DNA of 21,937 bases from the IMG/VR virus record IMGVR_UViG_3300042879_004742, positions 1-21,937 of that record; one strand, given 5' to 3'. Made by a program: the position numbers and the translations under genes. Below, in pieces: positions 7,048 through 15,377 of this stretch; positions within the stretch are counted from its first letter, which is position 1; every line of letters starts with the position of its first letter. The notes beneath the pieces were generated by a model that did not search any database, was not told the origin of the DNA, and saw only the letters and a list, made by a program, of their open reading frames with translations. The stretch is from a virus.

Positions 7048-9597
7048 TTATTCTTTTTCAACAATTTGATCATATAAAACGTTTTTTAATGTTGGTAATA
7101 TGGTTTTGTTATCTATGCTTCTATAATAACTATCAACAATCGGCGTTCTTCTGAATTGTCCGTTCATTGTTGGTTCAACTTTTTGAGATCCAGCCTTTGG
7201 AACAACTTTTGTAAATACAACAAATGTTCCAGCTTTTGCACCACCACTAAAAGCCCATATTGAACTACCTTTTGCAGCAAATTTTCCACCGTCTCTACTA
7301 ACAAATGAACTTGCACCAGTGTTTCCTCCAAAACGAGCGATAGTGCCATCAGGGTTAATATAAGGACAAACTTCAATGTGTCCACCACGACTTATTATAG
7401 AAACTTCCCACCCTCTTTGTGATAAAAAATGTTCTAATAATTTTTTTCCTTGTGAAGTTAATCCATCTTTTGTAAAATGAATACCACCTATAAAGTATAC
7501 CATTATTGGATTTGGTAATAATGATTCTCGAACTGCAACAGGTATTTTTTCTCTATTTACTTTTGTTTTCTTTTTTGGTTTTAATTTATTACCATCTGGA
7601 ATCATAACAACTTCTGTTTCAGTTGTCTCTGAATAAGTTGCACTTTCTAAAAGAATACCATATACATCTGTAAAATAATCACTTTTTCCACCTTTTACAC
7701 CAAATCCCTTTTTATCCAAAAACTTTTTAACTGGAATACTTTTGCCAGCAGAATCCAAATAAGTTGGAACATTGGCAAAACATTCACTTGCTTCTTCTAA
7801 TCCTACTTCTTTTAATTTTTTAAGTGAAGAATTAAAATATACATCGTTAATTTTATTAGCAGCAGCTAAACCAACAGGTTCTCCTGGAAAAGTATATCCA
7901 CCATGACTTATACAATGTTGTGTAAATATACCACACCAGTGTGGTTGTTCAGACCAATTGGCAAATCCACCTTTATTTTCACCGGCACCGTAAGATCCTA
8001 TCCCCCATTTATCCATATTATACCTCCCACCACTATAACCTTTGTATAACATTCTATGTTGTTCTGTTTGTGTATCAGCAACATAAGGAACTTTTTTATT
8101 CCAAACACCAACTTCTGTAAAATTCATTATTATTGGATAATCTATTAAATTTAGATCTTCAGATTTTTTTGCAACAGGAATTGGAGTACCGGATATTAAC
8201 TTTTCCCATTGAGCATTAAAATAAACTTTTACAGCACCAACAAGTTTTGTTTCGATATTGTATTCGTCTTTTGCGAATCCCAATCCATCTGTTTTTGCTT
8301 TTTGATCACGAATACCATAATATCCAGTTGATGTTGGATATTTTGGCACTTTGTAATCTATATGTGATGCCCACATATTGATACTTGCACCAGGAGCAAC
8401 AATTTTACCATTAAGTTCTCTTAATTTTCCAGTTGTAAGTGCAGCACTATTTTCTACATTTGTTGGTGCACCTTCTGGTGTTGTATTTTCTTTTAATTTT
8501 GGTTCAAATTTTTTCTCAGGATCATCAGGATTTGTTGCTGGGTTTTCATCTTTCGGTATATCAGCCGGCGGTGCATCTGGTGTAAAGCCCCATCCTGCAT
8601 AAAGTGCTGCCAATTCCTCTGATTTTGTATCATCAACTTGTTTTTTTAACCAAGCAACTGCAGATTCGTTTTCATAAAATACTTCTTTTGCCGTATACGT
8701 TACATCTTTCACCGTTATATTGCCGGTATCATCAAAAAATATACTTTTTTTCGTGTCATCTGGATCGGCTATACTAACACGGGCACCATATTTAGAATCT
8801 CTTTTTACAAACCAAGCTAGTCCATTAGCATTGTATTTTTTTCCAGATGGTGGAGTTGTTGGTGTACCAGATTCACCCAAAGCATTTTTAACAATTTCTA
8901 ATTTTTCAGAATCAGACTTACTTGAAAATTCAGAAAGATTTATTACAGTTGATCCAATAGTAAATGTATCATCTAACCATTCTTGTAAACCACCCATATC
9001 AACATCAGATTCGGTTCCCTTTGTATCTACCTGATATGTTACACCATTATATGTTACTGTAACACCTTTACTTCTATTTCTTCGGGAGAAATTTATACTA
9101 ACTTTTTCATCTTGTTTTTGTGGATCGTTTGTATTGTCATCACCGGAATTGACATTTGAACCAAATTGTCCTGTTCTTTCTTCATTGGCTTCTTCGCCTG
9201 ATTGTTCGTTGCCACCGGGTTCTTCGTTATCAAGTTCTTCATTTGTTGGTCCCCTATCAGCGGGTTTTTCAATTTCCTCATCATCATCTTTTTTATCTCC
9301 GAATAAATCTCTGACAAAATTACCTAAGTTTTCATCATCAGAACTATCATCATTTCCACCAGAACTGTCATTACCTTCAGATGTATTATCGTCTCCTTTA
9401 TAGAAAACACTATCTGGATTTTTTGATTTATCTTGACCACCATCATCATCAGTTCTTTTATTAGATTGATCATCTTTTACTTCATCAGAAACTCTATCAA
9501 TTTTAGTGTTATCCTGTAAATTGCTATTCAGTGCACGTCTAGCAACCCTAATATCAGGAGCACTATCTTGTTCTATATCATTTACTGTTCTTGGCAT
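7048..9597 (-). CDS. Large tail protein with Cys/His (NlpC/P60-CHAP-like) hydrolase core
   Basis: An 849-aa protein. Residues 1-165 are a very acidic, Gly/Asn/Ser/Glu-rich disordered tether. Residues about 168-250 form a small folded unit (VTVTYNGVTYQV). Residues about 285-341 form a module ending WGFTPD that is shared with the 732-aa neighbour. A Pro/Asp/Asn linker follows (342-375). The C-terminal half holds a likely papain-like cell-wall hydrolase. EQPHWCGIFTQHC places the nucleophile candidate at Cys555, GGHIEV places the base at His740, and RFGGNTG follows at 755-761. This is the Cys...His...GGN order seen in NlpC/P60 and CHAP amidases/endopeptidases. The Cys-His distance of 185 residues is far above the usual 60-100, so an inserted domain must separate them. 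Encoded between the NAGPA-type enzyme and the gp25 cluster, it is probably a virion-associated peptidoglycan hydrolase. The enzymatic assignment is by motif. Confidence 0.68.
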   Translation of the reverse strand: MPRTVNDIEQDSAPDIRVARRALNSNLQDNTKIDRVSDEVKDDQSNKRTDDDGGQDKSKNPDSVFYKGDDNTSEGNDSSGGNDDSSDDENLGNFVRDLFGDKKDDDEEIEKPADRGPTNEELDNEEPGGNEQSGEEANEERTGQFGSNVNSGDDNTNDPQKQDEKVSINFSRRNRSKGVTVTYNGVTYQVDTKGTESDVDMGGLQEWLDDTFTIGSTVINLSEFSSKSDSEKLEIVKNALGESGTPTTPPSGKKYNANGLAWFVKRDSKYGARVSIADPDDTKKSIFFDDTGNITVKDVTYTAKEVFYENESAVAWLKKQVDDTKSEELAALYAGWGFTPDAPPADIPKDENPATNPDDPEKKFEPKLKENTTPEGAPTNVENSAALTTGKLRELNGKIVAPGASINMWASHIDYKVPKYPTSTGYYGIRDQKAKTDGLGFAKDEYNIETKLVGAVKVYFNAQWEKLISGTPIPVAKKSEDLNLIDYPIIMNFTEVGVWNKKVPYVADTQTEQHRMLYKGYSGGRYNMDKWGIGSYGAGENKGGFANWSEQPHWCGIFTQHCISHGGYTFPGEPVGLAAANKINDVYFNSSLKKLKEVGLEEASECFANVPTYLDSAGKSIPVKKFLDKKGFGVKGGKSDYFTDVYGILLESATYSETTETEVVMIPDGNKLKPKKKTKVNREKIPVAVRESLLPNPIMVYFIGGIHFTKDGLTSQGKKLLEHFLSQRGWEVSIISRGGHIEVCPYINPDGTIARFGGNTGASSFVSRDGGKFAAKGSSIWAFSGGAKAGTFVVFTKVVPKAGSQKVEPTMNGQFRRTPIVDSYYRSIDNKTILPTLKNVLYDQIVEKE

Positions 9598-9621
9598 ATG
9601 ATTTCTCTGTTATTATTTTAA

Positions 9622-11820
9622 TTACCACGCTAAAATAGTTGGAACTGCTCTATTTTCTGCCAAAGATCCTCCAACTAGTTGTCCATTGACAACAAGTTTT
9701 GTTGATCCTCCGCCATCACCGCCTGACATAATTGTTACAGTATCACCTTTTTTATTAAAATGATTCAAAACTGCATTTGAAATTTCTGGTATATTCCAAC
9801 TAGTAGTTGATGTTCTTGGACCATCCATATCTGTTGCACCAGCAAACCACATTCCAGATCCAAGTATTCCAATAAACGGCCATCCAGAATGCTTTTTGAA
9901 TGATGCATGAACATCTTTTACTGCATTATTTCGTATACAAATGTTATACATCGGTATTCCAACTTGTATATTACCCCATCCTTTTTTAAGTATGCCATCA
10001 GTTGAACCTGGTCTTACCTCTGTTGCATACCCATCTGATATTATGTTAGGATTTGGTTTAACAACAACCATTGGTAAAAATCGCATATCAGAATTGTTAC
10101 TATTTAGATTTTTTGCCTCTGCCAATTTTGATCCATAATTTTTCCCATCAACTATAAATAAACCATTTGGTTGTCCCGAACCCCACGTTGGATTAGTAGA
10201 TCCTTCAAATGGTCCTGCATTTATGAAATTTTTGAATCCGGCTGCAACCCAACCACCTGTGTTTTTTGAACCAAATGGATATTTGTTTTCTCCAATTTGA
10301 TTTTTGCCAACTGCTTTTGGTGCAGTATAACCAGCTCTCAAATTGGATGGATTGAATTTTTGTAACCAAAGTCTAGATGGTTTACCAGAACTTAATTTTT
10401 TAGTTGGATTTTCAATATATTCAACACCACCTATTGATCCAGAACCTAATGGAGCTAGCCCTGCAAGTCCTGATTGTGTTTGTGTTTCGGATTTCTTAAA
10501 TGTTGTATTAACATCATAAGTTTTATCTTTCCATGATCCTTCACTTGTAATAAATTCACCATCTATTTTTACAATACGATTTCCAGCATCAGCTTCAAAT
10601 CCACCGCCAGATACAAACCTGTCCTTACCAATACTTTGATTTGTAAGTTTTTTTGCACCTTTATTGCCAGAACAGTCAAAATCTCCATATATTTGTTTTG
10701 GTGCAAAAGAAAGTGATGTTAATGATAACCCACTTGCAACAAAGCCATCAACTTCAAAATCTGCCATATTAACAGGAAATACTGTTATTTGAATGTTATT
10801 GCTTATCCAATAGTTACCAGGTCTACCGGTTTTTACATCTTTTATAGGTTTTGGTATTCCATTCAATGATGTTAATTGATTGTTAGAACAATCAAATCGT
10901 GTTACACCAGTTGAAGTAACAACACCCAAACCTGCTAAACTTGTAATCTTATTACCACCACAATTAAATCCGCCTGGACCAAAAGAAGTTATTCCATTTC
11001 CTTCTAATGTTGTTAATCCACAACCAGATACATCATAGATATATTCTTTTTGACTTTTATTTGTATCAGTTATTCCCTTTATTATTTTTGGTCCACCTGC
11101 CAATGATGTTAATTTTTTATTATCAGTAGCAAAAAAACTACCAACTTCATTTGGAGAACCAACTAATGAAGTTAATTCATTTTTTGAAATATCAAATTGA
11201 CCATTGACTTTTTTAGGACCACCTTCGAGTGATGAAAGTTTTACACTTCTACATATAAAATTACCACCAATAATTCCAAATTTTACAGTAAATTTACCAT
11301 CTTTTACAGACGGTAATGATTTATTCCCTGAAACTAAATTTATGGTAACATCACCTGCAATATCAATGGTTCCGTCTGCTTGTATTTTTGGTTCAGCACC
11401 ACCTGTAATTTTAATGGCGGCCTTTTGGTTTGCTATAACTGGTTTTCCATTTTTATCTTTTTGAACAACACCTTTAACAACTTTATACCCAAACAATATA
11501 TTAAGTTTATCAGTTAAACTTGTAATTTCTTCATTGGATAATCCACCACTACCTGTATCAGACTTATCAACTGCCTCATCTACATTTCCTTCATTTTCAG
11601 GATCATCTGCAGGTTTTTCTTCTACCGATCCAGTTTTATCATCTTTATCTGGAGTCAATCCCCATGTACTTGCAAGTGCAACTAATTCAGCATTATCAGA
11701 TGCTAACATCCAATCCAATGCAGTATCACCTGCATCATTTACTATTTCAAGTGCAGAGTATTTTTCACCACGAACATTGATATACCCTTCATTATCAAAT
11801 TCAAATGTAACCTTTGCCAT
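9622..11820 (-). CDS. Leucine-rich-repeat tail protein with C-terminal NAGPA-type phosphodiester glycosidase domain
   Basis: A 732-aa protein whose ATG directly abuts the stop of the preceding gene (TAAATG). The N-terminus (4-58) is the module ending WGLTPD that also occurs in the 849-aa neighbour. An acidic linker spans 59-95. Residues about 180-395 hold some seven irregular leucine-rich repeats of 'LTSL.G.P..v.G.f.cs.N' type. The C-terminal region (about 470-732) matches the NAGPA fold (PF09992). It has NFINAGPFEG (531-540) with QPNGLFIVDGK, a central IGILGSG, and the diagnostic end SGGDGGGSTKLVVNGQ (699-714, Asp702) followed by ENRAVPTILAW. NAGPA enzymes cleave phosphodiester-linked sugars, and bacterial and phage members are thought to act on phosphorylated surface glycans. 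I infer a baseplate-attached enzyme acting on a host surface phospho-glycan. Substrate unknown. Confidence 0.75.
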   Translation of the reverse strand: MAKVTFEFDNEGYINVRGEKYSALEIVNDAGDTALDWMLASDNAELVALASTWGLTPDKDDKTGSVEEKPADDPENEGNVDEAVDKSDTGSGGLSNEEITSLTDKLNILFGYKVVKGVVQKDKNGKPVIANQKAAIKITGGAEPKIQADGTIDIAGDVTINLVSGNKSLPSVKDGKFTVKFGIIGGNFICRSVKLSSLEGGPKKVNGQFDISKNELTSLVGSPNEVGSFFATDNKKLTSLAGGPKIIKGITDTNKSQKEYIYDVSGCGLTTLEGNGITSFGPGGFNCGGNKITSLAGLGVVTSTGVTRFDCSNNQLTSLNGIPKPIKDVKTGRPGNYWISNNIQITVFPVNMADFEVDGFVASGLSLTSLSFAPKQIYGDFDCSGNKGAKKLTNQSIGKDRFVSGGGFEADAGNRIVKIDGEFITSEGSWKDKTYDVNTTFKKSETQTQSGLAGLAPLGSGSIGGVEYIENPTKKLSSGKPSRLWLQKFNPSNLRAGYTAPKAVGKNQIGENKYPFGSKNTGGWVAAGFKNFINAGPFEGSTNPTWGSGQPNGLFIVDGKNYGSKLAEAKNLNSNNSDMRFLPMVVVKPNPNIISDGYATEVRPGSTDGILKKGWGNIQVGIPMYNICIRNNAVKDVHASFKKHSGWPFIGILGSGMWFAGATDMDGPRTSTTSWNIPEISNAVLNHFNKKGDTVTIMSGGDGGGSTKLVVNGQLVGGSLAENRAVPTILAW
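10636..11283 (-). repeat. Leucine-rich repeat region inside the 732-aa tail protein
   Basis: Codons about 180-395 encode a degenerate repeat of 20-25 residues. Each unit has an LTSL-G-P start and usually an N-x-L end. Recognisable starts are LSSLEGGP, LTSLVGSP, LTSLAGGP, LTTLEGNG, ITSLAGLG, LTSLNGIP and LTSLSFAP. Cys recurs before N (FNCGGN, FDCSNN, FDCSGN), as in many LRRs of environmental phage and bacterial surface proteins. It probably makes a curved solenoid that displays or positions the C-terminal enzyme domain. Confidence 0.72.
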
Positions 11821-14800
11821 TTAACCTATCTCCAATGATATTTTAATTGTTGGGACTGGTAAAGGAGTGTATGCTATACCACCTTCGCCAAATTTTAATG
11901 GTGTCTTTGTAGTTGATGTAGTTGCACTATCAGTTTTTGAACCTTCAAGACCGAGTGGTGTACCTGCCGGTGTTATTCGTGTTTCAGCCTTTCTAACAAC
12001 TTTAACTTCTACAGCATCTGCATTATTTATTTGTTTTCCGTTTTCATCAAATGTTGCTCCGCCAGGAATTGTTGTTTTATTCGTAACTTCAAGTGGAACT
12101 AATTCATCACCGATATAAATAGGTCTTTGTTGTTTTGTTGGATAGTTTGGATTACCTGTCTTAATTTTTTGAATCAATATAGATGCTGGTGTGAAGTATT
12201 TTTCATTGAAACTTCCACCACTTGAATTGTATACACCAAGTCTTGCCAATCCACGAAGATATTTTGTTACCCTAAACGGTTCTAATAAATTAAAATCACC
12301 GCTGGAAAAAGCATATCTGTATTTCAATTCTTTTGTCAATCCAAGAGTTTTTCTTTGTGATTCACTTACATTTGGATCACCATCAACTACCCAATTTATA
12401 TCAGATTGTTTGAATAAAAATCCAGATGGAGGCGTTCCCGTAAATACAGGCAAGCCTGTTTCAGGATTCTGTCCAATATCTTCAATCCATGGATGAGTGT
12501 ATATTATGTATGTACCATATTGCAATACACCCTTCACACCACTTGGAGGCGCTCCTGTTGAATCTTCAACTACATATCGGTCTTCAACATTGTATTTTTG
12601 TCTCCAATTTGGATCACCAGCACCAGGAACTCCCGGAGGCAATGAACCGGCAGAATCTAATAAATCAGCATAAGGATCCTCTGTCAATTCTTTTGCAGAA
12701 TCGTATATGTCATTGAAGAAATCTTCTTTTTCAAAGTCTTCTCTAGTATCTACCAATTCATCGTAAACGCCTGTTAAAAGTGCCTCATCTTCAATTAAAT
12801 TCGGTGAATTTTTTACTTGTTCATACTTTTGCAATAATCGGTTTTTAACACTTATACCTTTTGCAAGAGAATTTTTGAATTTTAACGCTTTATCTATAGC
12901 AATTCCACATTTTATTATAGCAAGACCATTTACTTCTGTGTGTGTTATTGGTTTTCCAGAAACTGGATCATCTTTATGCGGTTTTGGTGCCTCTTTTATG
13001 TTGGTAAATCCTAATGAAAGTGCAATAGTTTGCTTCATTTTTGGATCAAGGGTTCCACCACCTGGAGTTACTTTTCCAGTTTTTTTGTCATATGCATTAT
13101 AGTTTTCCCAAACTTCTGCATTTGGACCCCATTTGTTTAATAAACTTTGTCCAACCTTATCAAATAAACCTTCGGCAAATTTTTCTTTCTCACCAGGTCC
13201 ATTAAATCTTTTTCCAGATATTAAATCAGTTATATCGCCTGCAATCGGAATCACATCACCCAATACTTCTTCACTAACACCTAATTGTTTTGAGATTTTT
13301 GCCTTTAATTCTGGTGGTAAAGAATTGTAATGTTGAAATCCCTTTGTTGATAATTCATACAAATTTTTTGCACCACTTAAAACTTCATAGTATCTGATTA
13401 TTTCGGATTCATCAATTCCAATAAGTGCAGCCGTGCTAAAAATAAATGTTTGAACGGGTGCTGGTAAATTTTTGAAATCTACAGCATCGAATATAGATAA
13501 AAATTGTTTCTTTTTGTATAAGTTGTAAACTGCCAATCCATTTTTTGCAATATCAAAACCTTGTTCTAATGTAATTGGATTTTGACCAAAATTTTGTTCT
13601 GCCCAAGAACCAGGAATTACATTATCGTATGAAATCGTTTCAGTTACTTCTTCGCCTCTGTCTAAAATATGTGGTAAATCTTCATTGACTTCTTCATAAA
13701 CTTTTGTAGCGGCATTGAATTTTCTATAAACCAATCTTGGTATGCTGTTTCCGATAAATTTGTAATCTATTTGAAATGGAATTACACCAGATCGTATAGG
13801 GTTAGTTCCTTCGTATTGTTGTTGATATTTTGTGTTATCTACATTTATTTTAAGTTCCATACTACCATTTGGAAACAATCCTGAGGATATTGGATCCGCA
13901 CCAGTTTCTGATCCATAAGTATTTGGTATCGTTATGGTGCAAATATCTCTAGTCGTGTTATAGTCATAAAATAATTCATTTGCGGTAAATCCGTCTACAA
14001 ATCCAGGAGATGTTATTTTTCCAATAGAGATTGACTTTATCGGTATAAAATCTCCTTCTTTATTTATAGATTTAATAATAATTTGATTCAAAACTATATT
14101 ATTACCTTCTGTTTTTCTATATGATGGATTTTCTACTATAAGTTTTAGATTGTCTTTATCAACGATTTGTAATTTTTTATTTACAACCGATCCTGGAGAC
14201 AATTCTGAAAATGCTTCACCGGTTGCAAATTCTCTCAATTCTTTGGGTAAATCATCTAATGATTTTACATTCTCTGCCTCTCTTAATACATAATCTTGTA
14301 AAGCGTCATAGTTACCATCACTTACCATTTGTTCTATTTCTAATATCTTATTAACAACCCATATTATTCGCTTAATAGTTTTTGGGTTAGTTCCTAAAAA
14401 ATTAGCAACTTTTATTTGTAATCCTGGTGATAATTTTTCGTAATCAAGTAATGTTCTTAAATTTGCAAGAAGTCTAGTAGTTGCTATTGTAGATTTTCCT
14501 TGAGCATATAATTGATATATTTTTGCGGAAGTAGATAATGCCTTTAATCCGGATTTAATCAATGAAGCATTTTGTTTTTTAGTTAAAAAATCTAATGCAG
14601 TAAATGGATAACCAATTACTGTTGAAAAAAGACTTGCTTCTCTATCTTTTTCTTCTTCTAATTTTTGTTTAGCATCTTCTTCATTGTAACCTTTAGATCC
14701 AGATGGATATAAACCTTCAACTTGACTTATACCCCAAGCAACTCCCTCTCCTAAGAATCCAACAACACCGGTAAGAGCACTTGTTACATATTTTAGTGAA

Positions 14801-15375
14801 TCTGTAACAAATGCATCAATTGATCCTGTTACACCATTTAATAAACCACCTTCACCTAAAAATGAATTTGATTTTATTTTAATTGTTAATTTTTTTATTT
14901 CATCGGTTGGTTTACCCGCTGGTGGATCTAAAATTAAATCTCCTGGTACTTTTTTTCCAAAATTTACCCAAACTTCAATTTCACTTGCAACTCTAAATAC
15001 AGCACTTGATGTTTCCAGTATTCCAAATTTATCTATAATAATTGATGGAATAGATAATGGTATTGGTTTTATTTCTGCATTCCAATCTAAAGCATACTTT
15101 GAAGCATATTGTGTTACTTCTGAATCATCATAAAAAGAATCGCTAAATTGTGATAAATCTCCAGGATCTGTTGGTCCGTTATCTGTAAAGTGTGCCGCAT
15201 TAACAAGAGTTAATTTCCATGTATTAAGAGCATTTTTTGTTCCACCTGGTTCAAATACAACATAGTCAAGAAGATTTATAGTATCTCCTTGAAAAATTTC
15301 AATTTCGTATTTATCAGGTTCTGTTGCAGAACCTGGTATAAGTTTTACTAAATTTTTATTCCACGATATACCCAT
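11821..15375 (-). CDS. Large baseplate/tail protein of unknown family with repeated helical modules
   Basis: An 1184-aa protein, the largest complete gene in the window, starting 2 nt after the spike gene with GGAGGA upstream. The N-terminal 170 residues are mostly beta (GDTINLLDYVVFEPGG near 30-45). Residues 172-222 form a Gly/Ala/Val-rich hydrophobic stretch (VTSALTGVVGFLGEGVAWGI at 197-216). Residues about 275-390 and 603-720 are helical and share a theme: (A)xxYxLY, a gap, then LxPxLQ/ELK...LG followed by another helix. The middle (400-570) is beta-rich. The rest is Pro/Gly/Thr-rich, with mixed segments and a Ser/Thr linker before the C-terminus. There is no catalytic motif that I recognise. 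Between the spike and two putative envelope hydrolases, it may be a hub or platform subunit. The role is inferred from position only. Confidence 0.75.
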   Translation of the reverse strand: MGISWNKNLVKLIPGSATEPDKYEIEIFQGDTINLLDYVVFEPGGTKNALNTWKLTLVNAAHFTDNGPTDPGDLSQFSDSFYDDSEVTQYASKYALDWNAEIKPIPLSIPSIIIDKFGILETSSAVFRVASEIEVWVNFGKKVPGDLILDPPAGKPTDEIKKLTIKIKSNSFLGEGGLLNGVTGSIDAFVTDSLKYVTSALTGVVGFLGEGVAWGISQVEGLYPSGSKGYNEEDAKQKLEEEKDREASLFSTVIGYPFTALDFLTKKQNASLIKSGLKALSTSAKIYQLYAQGKSTIATTRLLANLRTLLDYEKLSPGLQIKVANFLGTNPKTIKRIIWVVNKILEIEQMVSDGNYDALQDYVLREAENVKSLDDLPKELREFATGEAFSELSPGSVVNKKLQIVDKDNLKLIVENPSYRKTEGNNIVLNQIIIKSINKEGDFIPIKSISIGKITSPGFVDGFTANELFYDYNTTRDICTITIPNTYGSETGADPISSGLFPNGSMELKINVDNTKYQQQYEGTNPIRSGVIPFQIDYKFIGNSIPRLVYRKFNAATKVYEEVNEDLPHILDRGEEVTETISYDNVIPGSWAEQNFGQNPITLEQGFDIAKNGLAVYNLYKKKQFLSIFDAVDFKNLPAPVQTFIFSTAALIGIDESEIIRYYEVLSGAKNLYELSTKGFQHYNSLPPELKAKISKQLGVSEEVLGDVIPIAGDITDLISGKRFNGPGEKEKFAEGLFDKVGQSLLNKWGPNAEVWENYNAYDKKTGKVTPGGGTLDPKMKQTIALSLGFTNIKEAPKPHKDDPVSGKPITHTEVNGLAIIKCGIAIDKALKFKNSLAKGISVKNRLLQKYEQVKNSPNLIEDEALLTGVYDELVDTREDFEKEDFFNDIYDSAKELTEDPYADLLDSAGSLPPGVPGAGDPNWRQKYNVEDRYVVEDSTGAPPSGVKGVLQYGTYIIYTHPWIEDIGQNPETGLPVFTGTPPSGFLFKQSDINWVVDGDPNVSESQRKTLGLTKELKYRYAFSSGDFNLLEPFRVTKYLRGLARLGVYNSSGGSFNEKYFTPASILIQKIKTGNPNYPTKQQRPIYIGDELVPLEVTNKTTIPGGATFDENGKQINNADAVEVKVVRKAETRITPAGTPLGLEGSKTDSATTSTTKTPLKFGEGGIAYTPLPVPTIKISLEIG

Positions 15376-15377
15376 AA

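Noticed and set aside
9134-9403. Plus-strand Ser/Pro-rich frame of 89 codons
   Set aside because: It is the mirror of the acidic Asp/Glu/Gly/Ser tether of the 849-aa protein; no ribosome site and no independent support.
14061-14068. Perfect TATAAATA (T4 late promoter core) on the minus strand
   Set aside because: It sits in the middle of the 1184-aa gene, far from any start codon. One such octamer is expected by chance in AT-rich DNA of this length.
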